From positions 1 to 6,537 of the forward strand of contig JALXBY010000137.1 of the NCBI GenBank assembly GCA_026991215.1: a stretch of 6,537 nucleotides of DNA, written 5' to 3'. Source of the stretch: Anaerolineales bacterium (GTDB taxonomy: Bacteria > Chloroflexota > Anaerolineae > Anaerolineales > DRMV01). The position numbers and the translations under genes were made by a program. This document shows positions 1 through 5,249 of the stretch, piece after piece. Within the stretch, counting starts at the first letter, position 1; each line of letters begins with the position of its first letter. The notes below the pieces were generated by a model. It was not told the origin of the DNA and did not search any database. It saw nothing but the letters and a program-made list of their open reading frames with translations.

Positions 1-716
1 CCCGCGCGGTAGGGGGCCTGGGCCAGGCCCAGGGCCCAGCGCACCAGGTCGTCCCGCAGGGCGTGGTGGGCTTTGCCCGTAAAGGGCACCACCCGCAAGG
101 GGGCCTTGAGCGCGGCGAGGGTGATATCCCCTTCGTGGAGCAGGGCCTCCCGGGGCAGGTGCTGGACCGCGGGCACCAGGCGCCACCGGCGCGCCAGGCG
201 TTGGATGCTTTCCTCCAGCCGGTCCAGGGCCTGGGTCTGCTCGCGGAAGAGCACGTCCCGCACCGCGTCGCGGAACGCGGGGATGCCCCAGGCCGCGTCC
301 AGGATGTAGGTCGCGTACCGCCGTGCGGCTTCCGCGGTCAGCCGCGGGTGTTCCACGCCGGGCAGTCGGGCCAGCTGGCGTTCCAGCTCGGCCTGTAAAG
401 GGGCCGGGTCGCCTTCGGCCAGGGCCAGGCGCAGCGCGGTTTCCAGCACGGGCAGGTCGTGCAGGGGGAGTTGGGTGATGGCCTGGGCCAGGTTGCGCCA
501 GCCGCGGCTTTCGGCTTCTTGGAGGAAGGCCTGCTCGGCCCGGGCCAGTTCTTCGCGGAGGGCTCCCCAGGCGCGTTTTTCGTCCAGGCGGTCGGCCACA
601 GCGTTCACCGCATCCTCGGCCAGGCTCGCACCAGGTATGCCAACCGCGGTCAGGACCTTGAGCAACCAGGTCAGGGTCTGGCGTAAGGTTTCGTAATCGC
701 GCGCAGCCCCGGCCAT
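1..716 (-). CDS. N-terminal part of a probable STAND-type NTPase (partial, runs off the left edge)
   Basis: An open frame of 238 codons runs from an ATG at 716 to the window edge without a stop. GGAGG at 722-726 lies 5 bases before the ATG and an in-frame TGA at 753-755 rules out a longer start. The translated N-terminus reads MAGAARDYETL. Residues 1 to about 185 are Ala/Leu/Glu/Arg-rich and predicted all-helical, with no signal peptide or obvious membrane span. After a short linker comes RVVPFTGK (208-215), then a helix ending ALGLAQAPYRAG. In many large bacterial STAND NTPases a helical effector-associated region is followed by a 'VPF-GR' type segment just before the P-loop domain, so I infer that class. 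The P-loop itself would lie outside the window, so no ATPase motif is seen. Such proteins often act as signalling switches, including in phage defence, but that role is not shown here. The frame and start are secure; the family is tentative. Confidence 0.75.
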   Translation of the reverse strand, partial: MAGAARDYETLRQTLTWLLKVLTAVGIPGASLAEDAVNAVADRLDEKRAWGALREELARAEQAFLQEAESRGWRNLAQAITQLPLHDLPVLETALRLALAEGDPAPLQAELERQLARLPGVEHPRLTAEAARRYATYILDAAWGIPAFRDAVRDVLFREQTQALDRLEESIQRLARRWRLVPAVQHLPREALLHEGDITLAALKAPLRVVPFTGKAHHALRDDLVRWALGLAQAPYRA

Positions 717-746
717 CAGGGCCTCCGGGAGCAGAGAGATGTGCTG

Positions 747-777
747 ATTATATCAGTGGTCGGCAGTCGGCGGTCAG
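747..777 (-). promoter_or_regulatory. Extended -10 promoter for the STAND-like gene
   Basis: On the minus strand, positions 755-747 read TGATATAAT: a perfect TATAAT with the TG of an extended -10 element. CTGACC at 777-772 lies 19 bp further upstream and is a weak -35 candidate inside the repeat array. Predicted transcription would start near 740, giving a leader of about 24 nt with the GGAGG site in it. The same arrangement occurs before the gene at 2826. Confidence 0.6.
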
Positions 778-850
778 CAGTCGGCGGTCGGCAGGGCGCA
801 GTGCGCAGTCCGCGGTCCGCTGTCGGCCATCCGCTAACCACTGCCCACTC
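757..850. repeat. Heptanucleotide repeat array, copy 1
   Basis: This intergenic stretch is built of 7-bp units close to GACYGCY when read on the minus strand, such as GACTGCC, GACCGCC and GACTGCT. On the plus strand they appear as GGCAGTC and similar. The units degrade toward the right end (about 815-850), where the orientation flips to ACTGCCCACT. The left end passes directly into the minus-strand TATAAT. Copy 2 lies at 2664-2790 and shares both end sequences. The array fills most of the divergent gap between the STAND-like gene and the thioesterase gene. Any open frame through it only reflects the absence of stop codons in a period-7 sequence. Similar heptanucleotide tandem repeats (STRR) are known in cyanobacteria; I do not know an established name for this one. 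Confidence 0.85.
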
Positions 851-865
851 CCCCACCACTCCCCC

Positions 866-876
866 TATGTTACACT
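866..876 (+). promoter_or_regulatory. Possible -10 region for the thioesterase gene
   Basis: The only AT-rich patch between repeat array 1 and the start at 906 is TATGTTACACT. Within it TATGTT and TACACT each match four of six bases of TATAAT. No clear -35 is visible in the C-rich DNA upstream. This is a weak candidate based on position and composition only. Confidence 0.25.
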
Positions 877-905
877 TACGCCACCCCCACTCCCGGAGGG
901 CCGCC

Positions 906-1421
906 ATGGACCTGGAACTGGCGCTCCCCATCCAGCACCTCTACCCAGAGGAATTCTCCTACTGTTACGGCTGCGGCCGGCTGAACCCCCAGGGCTATCA
1001 CATCGAGACCTACTGGGACGGTGAAGAGGGCGTCACCCGGTTCACGCCCAGGCCCTATCACACCGCGGTGCCGGGCTTCGTGTACGGTGGCCTGCTGGCC
1101 TCCCTGATGGACTGCCACAGCACGGGGGTCGCGGCCTGGGCCTGGGCCCAGCACAAGGGCATCGACCTGCGGCGGGAACCCGCGCCCCGCTTCGTGACCG
1201 CGTCCCTGCACGTGGACTTCAAAAAGCCCACCCCCCTGGGCCCGACCCTGGTCCTGCGGGGCCGGCCGGTGGAAATCGGCCGACGCAAGGTGGTGGTGGA
1301 ATCCACCCTGACGCCCGAAGGCCACGACGAACCCACGGTGACCGGCCGCGTGGTCCTGGTGCTGATTCCCGAAACCATGAAACTCGCGGGGGACCCAGGG
1401 GCCAGACGTCCCCAAACGTAA
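906..1421 (+). CDS. PaaI-type hotdog-fold acyl-CoA thioesterase
   Basis: This 171-residue protein fits the single-domain PaaI/4HBT thioesterases, which cleave acyl-CoA (or a similar thioester) to free acid and CoA in the cytoplasm. The N-terminus carries the CxxCGxxNPxG pattern (C20, C23, N27) common in the group. PGFVYGGLLASLMDCHSTG (56-74) aligns with the core helix that usually reads HGG; here Y60 replaces His, with D69 and H71 downstream as possible active-site residues. RFVTASLHVDFKKPTPLG (95-112) is the usual central beta-strand segment. The start at 906 follows GGAGGG (895-900) with 5-base spacing; an upstream GTG at 741 would translate the repeat array and is rejected. The acyl-CoA dehydrogenase gene begins 79 bases downstream on the same strand, so a joint role in acyl-CoA turnover is likely. 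The actual acyl substrate cannot be read from the sequence. Confidence 0.85.
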   Translation: MDLELALPIQHLYPEEFSYCYGCGRLNPQGYHIETYWDGEEGVTRFTPRPYHTAVPGFVYGGLLASLMDCHSTGVAAWAWAQHKGIDLRREPAPRFVTASLHVDFKKPTPLGPTLVLRGRPVEIGRRKVVVESTLTPEGHDEPTVTGRVVLVLIPETMKLAGDPGARRPQT

Positions 1422-1438
1422 ACCCCGCATGTAAGTTC

Positions 1439-1465
1439 TTTGAGAAGGGCAGGCACCTTCTCAAA
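1439..1465. other. Perfect 10-bp stem hairpin between the thioesterase and acyl-CoA dehydrogenase genes
   Basis: TTTGAGAAGG (1439-1448) is followed after a 7-base loop (GCAGGCA) by its exact complement CCTTCTCAAA (1456-1465). The stem starts 17 bases after the thioesterase stop and ends 35 bases before the next ATG. No run of T follows on either strand, so it is not a textbook intrinsic terminator. It could be a partial terminator, an mRNA processing or stability element, or a protein-binding palindrome. Confidence 0.6.
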
Positions 1466-1500
1466 CGCCAAAGCGCCAACACCCCTTGGGAGGGCAGGCC

Positions 1501-2658
1501 ATGGACTTCACCCTCAACGACGAACAGCGCCTGTGGAAGCAAACCGTGTGGGACTTCGTAAAGAAGGAAGTGCGGCCCCAGGCCGCGGAACTCGCGGAAA
1601 AAGGCGAGATGCACTGGGCGGCCCTGAAGAAGATGGGGGAGATGGGCCTTTTGGGCATGACCGTGCCCGAAGCCTACGGCGGCAGCGAGATGGACACCCT
1701 GAGCACGGTGCTGGCCATCGAGGCCCTGGGCTGGGCCGACGCGGGCACCGCGCTCACCGTGGCCGCGCACAACAGCCTGGGGTGCGCGCCCATCGTCCAC
1801 TTCGGTACCGAAGAACAGAAGCGGACCTTCCTCCCCGGCGTGGCCACGGGCGAGGCCGGCCTGGCCGCGCTGGCCCTGACGGAACCGGGGGCCGGCTCGG
1901 ACCTGCAGGGCGTCCAGACCCGGGCCGAACGGGAGGGCGACACCTGGGTGCTGCAGGGCCAGAAGATGTGGATTACCAACGCGGCCGCGGCCGCCTACAT
2001 CATCGTGCTGGCCCGCACCGACCCGGCGCGGCACTCCCGGGCCCTGACCATGTTCATCGTGCCCACGGATACCCCCGGCGTGCACATCGGCCCGCCGGAA
2101 CGCAAGATGGGCCTGGGCACCAGTCACAGCCATGCCATCAGCCTGGAAAACGTCCGGGTGCCCGATGCCTACCGCCTGGGCCCGGTGGGCCGGGGCCTGC
2201 ACCAGGCCCTGCACACGCTGGATGGCGGGCGCATCGGCATCGCCGCGCTTTCCGTGGGCATTGCCCTGGCCGCGCTGGAAGAAGCCCGACGCTACGCGCA
2301 GGAACGGCAGGCCTTCGGCAAACCCCTGGCCGAGTTCCAGGCCATCCAGTTCATGCTGGCGGATATGGCCACGGCCATCCACGCCGCCCGCTTGATGACC
2401 TACTACGCGGCCTGGCTCAAGGACCAGGGCCGACCCTACACCCAGGCCGCGGCCATGGCCAAACTCTTCGCCAGCGAGATGGCGGAAAAGGTCACCCGGG
2501 ACGCCATCCAGATCTTCGGCGGCTACGGTTACAGCCGGGAGTACCCGGTGGAACGCTTCTACCGGGACGCCCGTCTGATGACCATCGGCGAGGGGACCAG
2601 TGAAATCCAACGCCTGGTCATCGCCCGTCGGCTCCTGGCCGGGGAAATGCCGGAATGA
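1501..2658 (+). CDS. Acyl-CoA dehydrogenase (FAD-dependent)
   Basis: The 385-residue product has the normal length for a soluble bacterial acyl-CoA dehydrogenase. This enzyme oxidises an acyl-CoA to the 2,3-enoyl-CoA with FAD and passes electrons to ETF, as in beta-oxidation or branched-chain acid breakdown. The helical N-terminal domain begins MDFTLNDEQ. LALTEPGAGSDL (124-135) is the first family signature. QKMWITNA lies in the middle beta domain and contacts FAD. FGGYGYSREYPVERFYRDAR is the second family signature, and IGEGTSEIQ follows it with E364 at the usual catalytic-base position of short/medium-chain and butyryl-type enzymes. The ATG at 1501 is preferred because GGGAGGG (1488-1494) is spaced 6 bases before it. 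A TTG at 1486 overlaps that ribosome site. Chain-length preference cannot be assigned. Repeat array 2 begins almost directly after the stop codon. Confidence 0.95.
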   Translation: MDFTLNDEQRLWKQTVWDFVKKEVRPQAAELAEKGEMHWAALKKMGEMGLLGMTVPEAYGGSEMDTLSTVLAIEALGWADAGTALTVAAHNSLGCAPIVHFGTEEQKRTFLPGVATGEAGLAALALTEPGAGSDLQGVQTRAEREGDTWVLQGQKMWITNAAAAAYIIVLARTDPARHSRALTMFIVPTDTPGVHIGPPERKMGLGTSHSHAISLENVRVPDAYRLGPVGRGLHQALHTLDGGRIGIAALSVGIALAALEEARRYAQERQAFGKPLAEFQAIQFMLADMATAIHAARLMTYYAAWLKDQGRPYTQAAAMAKLFASEMAEKVTRDAIQIFGGYGYSREYPVERFYRDARLMTIGEGTSEIQRLVIARRLLAGEMPE

Positions 2659-2663
2659 GGAGC

Positions 2664-2790
2664 AGTGGGCAGTCGGCAGTCCGCAGTGCGCAGTGCGCAG
2701 TCGGCAGTCCGCAGTCGGCAGGGCGTAGTCCGCTGTCGGCTGTCCGCTGACCGCTGACTGCTGTCGGCTGACGGCTGCCTGCCGACCGCT
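2664..2790. repeat. Heptanucleotide repeat array, copy 2, with a strand switch in the middle
   Basis: The gap between the dehydrogenase stop and the ABC ATPase gene is filled by about eighteen 7-bp units. The first half (to about 2722) repeats GCAGTCG, GCAGTCC and GCAGTGC. After a middle near 2723-2732 the second half uses the complementary type: GCTGTCG, GCTGACC, GCTGACT. The two halves can therefore pair as a long imperfect hairpin; for example GTCGGCAG at 2673-2680 complements CTGCCGAC at 2779-2786. It begins with AGTGGGCAGT (2664-2673), which copy 1 also has at its far end (complement of 840-849). It ends on the promoter at 2793. Confidence 0.85.
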
Positions 2791-2798
2791 GCTATAAT
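2768..2798 (+). promoter_or_regulatory. Extended -10 promoter for the ABC ATPase-cofC operon
   Basis: TGCTATAAT at 2790-2798 is a perfect TATAAT with an extended -10 TG. CTGACG at 2768-2773, 19 bp upstream and inside the repeat array, matches TTGACA at four positions. Transcription would start near 2805, leaving about 20 nt before the ATG at 2826. The ribosome site AAGGAGG lies at 2811-2817. Over 22 bases this end matches the promoter end of repeat array 1 (minus strand, 768-747) at 19 positions. Confidence 0.65.
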
Positions 2799-2825
2799 TC
2801 CCCTGCCCCCAAGGAGGTTCTGCCC

Positions 2826-4355
2826 ATGACCTACGCCCTGGAAGCCCGCGGGATTACCAAGCGCTTCCCCGGCGTCCTGGCCAACGACCACGTGGACCTG
2901 GTGCTGCATCAGGGCGAAATCCTGGCCCTGCTGGGGGAAAACGGCGCGGGGAAGACCACCCTGATGAACATCATCTACGGCCTCTACCGGCCCGACGAAG
3001 GGGAAATCTACGTCTTTGGGGAAAAGGCCGACATCCGCAGCCCCCACGACGCCATCCGCCTGGGCATCGGCATGGTGCACCAGCACTTCATGCTGGTGCC
3101 CGTGTTCACCGTGGCCGAAAACCTGATTCTGGGCGCGGAGGTCACCCGCGGTCCCATGCTGGACCTGGACAAAGCCCGGCGCATCGTGCGGGAACTTTCC
3201 GAGCGCTACGGCCTGCAGGTGGACCCCGACGCGTACATCGAGGACCTGCCCGTGGGCGTGCAGCAGCGGGTGGAAATCCTCAAGGCCCTGTACCGGGGCG
3301 CCCGCATCCTGATTCTGGACGAACCCACCGCAGTGCTCACGCCCCAAGAGGTAGACGAACTCTTCCGCATCATGCGGGAGTTGAAGGCCCGCGGGGTCTC
3401 CATCATCTTCATTTCCCACAAACTCAAGGAGGTGCTCGCCATCGCGGACCGCATCCAGGTGATGCGCAACGGCCGGGTGGTGGGCATCACCACACCCCAG
3501 GAGACCAACGAGCGGGAACTGGCCGCGATGATGGTGGGCCGGGAAGTGCTGCTGGAAGTGGAGAAAGGCCCGGCCCAGCCCGGCGAGGTGGTGATGGAAA
3601 TCGAAGACCTGTACGTGGAGGACGACCGGGGGGTTTCCGTGGTCAACGGGGTCTCCCTGCAGGTGCGGGCCGGGGAGATTCTGGGCATCGCGGGCGTGCA
3701 GGGCAACGGCCAGACCGAACTGGTCGAAGCCCTGACCGGGCTGCGGCGGCCCACCCGGGGCCGCATCCGCATCGCGGGCCAGGAGATGCCTCCCCGGGAG
3801 GTCCGCCGGCGCATCGAACAGGGCATGGCCCACATCCCCGAGGACCGGCAGCGGACCGGCCTGGTTCTGCCCTTTTCCGTGGCCGACAACCTGGTGCTCA
3901 GCACCTACTACAAGCCGCCCTTCGCCCGGGGGTGGTTCCGGGTGCCCCAGGCCGTGCTGGAGAACGCCCGTCGGCTCATCGGCCAGTTCGACATCCGCAC
4001 TTCCGGCCCCGAAGTGCCTGTGGCCGTGCTTTCAGGCGGGAACCAGCAGAAGGTCATCGTGGCCCGGGAGTTCAGCCGGCCGGTCAAGGTGCTGATTGCC
4101 AACCAGCCCACCCGCGGCCTGGACGTGGGATCCATCGAGTACATCCACAAGCGCCTGGTGGAACTGCGGGACCAGGGGGTGGGCGTGCTGCTGGTCTCTG
4201 CCGAGTTGGACGAAATCATGAGCCTTTCGGACCGCATCGCGGTGATGTACGAGGGCCGCATCGTGGCCGAAGTGCCCGCGGACCAGGCCGACCGCACCAC
4301 CCTGGGCCTGTGGATGGCCGGAGTGCAGCCGGAAACCGAAGGGGCGCGGGCATGA
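2826..4355 (+). CDS. Two-domain ABC transporter ATPase of the BMP/nucleoside-sugar uptake type
   Basis: The 509-residue product carries two fused nucleotide-binding domains, the arrangement of cytoplasmic ATPases that drive uptake of purine nucleosides or simple sugars with a BMP-family lipoprotein and two permeases (NupO/YufO, RbsA-like). Domain 1 has Walker A GENGAGKTT with K43, a modified signature LPVGVQQ (141-147) and Walker B ILILDEPT with D165 and E166. Domain 2 has a degenerate Walker A, GVQGNGQT, with Q296 in place of Lys. It also has a consensus signature LSGGNQQ (402-408), and N426-Q427 where Asp-Glu is expected before PTRGLD. One intact and one degenerate ATP site is normal for this family. 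AAGGAGG at 2811-2817 supports the start. No permease or binding-protein gene is present in the window; instead the stop overlaps the start of cofC. The transported substrate cannot be stated from sequence alone. Confidence 0.93.
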   Translation: MTYALEARGITKRFPGVLANDHVDLVLHQGEILALLGENGAGKTTLMNIIYGLYRPDEGEIYVFGEKADIRSPHDAIRLGIGMVHQHFMLVPVFTVAENLILGAEVTRGPMLDLDKARRIVRELSERYGLQVDPDAYIEDLPVGVQQRVEILKALYRGARILILDEPTAVLTPQEVDELFRIMRELKARGVSIIFISHKLKEVLAIADRIQVMRNGRVVGITTPQETNERELAAMMVGREVLLEVEKGPAQPGEVVMEIEDLYVEDDRGVSVVNGVSLQVRAGEILGIAGVQGNGQTELVEALTGLRRPTRGRIRIAGQEMPPREVRRRIEQGMAHIPEDRQRTGLVLPFSVADNLVLSTYYKPPFARGWFRVPQAVLENARRLIGQFDIRTSGPEVPVAVLSGGNQQKVIVAREFSRPVKVLIANQPTRGLDVGSIEYIHKRLVELRDQGVGVLLVSAELDEIMSLSDRIAVMYEGRIVAEVPADQADRTTLGLWMAGVQPETEGARA

Positions 4356-5014
4356 AGGTCTGGGCGCTGGTCCCGGTCAAGCCCTTTGGGGAAGGCAAGA
4401 GCCGGCTGGCCGCGGTGCTCCGGCCACAAGAGCGGGAGCGCCTCAACCGCCGGCTGCTCATCCATGTGCTGCAGGTGCTGCGGCAGGTCGCGGGGTTGGA
4501 GGAAATCTGGGTGCTGAGCCGGGACCCCCAGGTTCTGGCCGTGGCCCGGCAGCACCAGGCCCGTACCTGGCGGGAAGGCACCCCGGCCGACCTCAACCTG
4601 AGCCTGCAGCGGGCCGTGGCCATGCTTCGTCCCCAAGGGATGGAGGCCGCGCTGGTGCTCCCCGCGGATCTGCCCCTGCTCACCCCTGAGGACGTGGAAG
4701 CCCTGCTGGAACCCCTCACCCGGCCGGAGGCCCTGGACGCGGCCGGGTTGATGGCCATCGCGCCCGACCGCCACCGCACCGGGACCAACGGCCTGCTCCT
4801 CTTCCCCCCGGAGGAACACGCCTTCGCCTTTGGCCCCGGCTCCTTTCAGCAACACCTGCGGCTGGCCCGGGCCCGAGGGCGCTACATCGCCATCGTGGAC
4901 CGCCCCGGCCTGGCCTACGACCTGGACACCCCAGAGGACTGGCGCTGGATTGTGGCCAACGACCCCAGCTGGCAGTCCCTGAAATGGGAGGACCCGCATG
5001 GCGCTGTACGGTAA
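4352..5014 (+). CDS. cofC: 2-phospho-L-lactate / phosphoenolpyruvate guanylyltransferase (coenzyme F420 biosynthesis)
   Basis: This 220-residue protein matches CofC/FbiD in length and motifs. The enzyme joins GTP with 2-phospholactate or phosphoenolpyruvate, releasing pyrophosphate, to give the guanylylated precursor that CofD/FbiA transfers to the deazaflavin Fo. The N-terminus MKVWALVPVKPFGEGKSRLA is the nucleotide-binding start of the family. LPADLPLL (D106) is the metal-binding strand of the glycosyltransferase-A-like fold. RTGTNGLLL (142-150) and FGPGSFQQH (160-168) are characteristic CofC segments. Which of the two substrates it prefers cannot be decided here. The ATG overlaps the ABC ATPase stop as ATGA, implying translational coupling. 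The gene at 4998 overlaps its 3' end by 17 bases. Other F420 genes are not in the window. The gene lies wholly on the GC-rich side, so the join at ~5090 does not affect it. Confidence 0.9.
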   Translation: MKVWALVPVKPFGEGKSRLAAVLRPQERERLNRRLLIHVLQVLRQVAGLEEIWVLSRDPQVLAVARQHQARTWREGTPADLNLSLQRAVAMLRPQGMEAALVLPADLPLLTPEDVEALLEPLTRPEALDAAGLMAIAPDRHRTGTNGLLLFPPEEHAFAFGPGSFQQHLRLARARGRYIAIVDRPGLAYDLDTPEDWRWIVANDPSWQSLKWEDPHGAVR

Positions 5015-5249
5015 AGGTATGTTCATCTGGCAAATCCGCCGGTGCGAAGGCGGCGACCCCGAAGCCATCGCCCGGGTGGCCCAGCAGGCCGGAGTGCCGA
5101 TAATACTTGGATTTCTCGATTATAAACATAAAATTGCCGGAGTAGGGCCGGTTGTTTATGCCAGTGGCGACTATGAGGCCGATCTGGAGAAAATCAAGGC
5201 CTTTTACCGGGATAAAACGGCCAAATATCCTGAACAAGGTGTAAAGTAA
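4998..5249 (+). CDS. Chimeric reading frame: GC-rich N-terminus fused to the C-terminus of a Bacteroidota acyltransferase
   Basis: The frame encodes 83 residues but is not a natural single gene on the evidence here. Residues 1 to about 31 (starting MALYGKGMFIWQI) use GC-rich codons like cofC and follow GGGAGG at 4986-4991. They resemble the first strand and helix of a TIM-barrel hydrolase-like protein, a tentative recognition. From the AGGCCGG at 5086-5092 onward the codons become AT-rich. The peptide AGVPIILGFLDYKHKI ... FYRDKTAKYPEQG then parallels AGIPVYPVGFDYATKR ... FYENIKGKYPEKG at the end of the acyltransferase encoded just downstream. The frame stays open because both parents probably had an x-Ala-Gly codon run at the break. 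A database entry for this protein would be an artefact if the contig is chimeric. Confidence 0.7.
   Translation: MALYGKGMFIWQIRRCEGGDPEAIARVAQQAGVPIILGFLDYKHKIAGVGPVVYASGDYEADLEKIKAFYRDKTAKYPEQGVK
5086..5092. other. Probable join between two unrelated genomes, with 7-bp microhomology
   Basis: G+C drops from 46 of 60 bases (5041-5100) to 22 of 60 (5101-5160) and stays low to the window end. The break falls at AGGCCGG. The paralogous acyltransferase has the same heptamer in the same codon phase at 5635-5641 (Lys-Ala-Gly there, Gln-Ala-Gly here), so the lost Bacteroidota parent sequence probably carried it too. No transposase, tRNA or terminal inverted repeat is next to it. The exact base of the join cannot be fixed within the shared motif. 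Confidence 0.75.
5087..5249 (+). pseudogene. 3' remnant of a lysophospholipid-acyltransferase-like gene
   Basis: These codons give the last ~53 residues of a protein paralogous to the one encoded at 5250. Shared points are the AG-hydrophobic-P start, the GF-x-DY segment, the FY...K spacing and the KYPE-x-G near the end. The catalytic HxxxxD and EGTR motifs would lie in the missing 5' part, so the fragment alone cannot be active. It ends TAA at 5247-5249, directly abutting the next ATG. In the source genome the two genes were presumably tandem duplicates in one operon. The truncation is most likely caused by the join, not by natural decay. Confidence 0.65.

Noticed and set aside
741..905. N-terminal extension of the thioesterase from a GTG at 741
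   Set aside because: The extra 55 residues would be translated repeat array (Ser-Ala-Val-Gly-Arg type text), while ATG 906 has a well-placed GGAGGG.
1440..2603. Second plus-strand frame through the dehydrogenase gene
   Set aside because: It is an out-of-frame shadow; the real frame has both acyl-CoA dehydrogenase signatures and the catalytic Glu.
1219..2610. Long minus-strand open frame opposite the acyl-CoA dehydrogenase
   Set aside because: It is antisense to a clearly identified gene, is rich in Gly, His and Arg as expected of high-GC shadow frames, and crosses gene boundaries. No family motif is seen.
757..2790. CRISPR array at either repeat region
   Set aside because: The unit is 7 bp and continuous, without ~30-bp repeats separated by unique spacers, and no cas gene is present.
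2559..3833. Minus-strand open frame opposite the ABC ATPase gene
   Set aside because: It is antisense to a gene with intact Walker and signature motifs and includes translated repeat array; composition is typical of a shadow frame.
3693..4112. Missing Walker A Lys and catalytic Glu in ABC domain 2 as a sign of a broken gene
   Set aside because: One degenerate site is normal in the RbsA/NupO-type double-domain ATPases, and the reading frame is intact.
4998..5249. A novel natural fusion protein of hydrolase and acyltransferase parts
   Set aside because: Both parts are cut inside their domains and the composition break coincides with the fusion point, so a functional fusion is unlikely.
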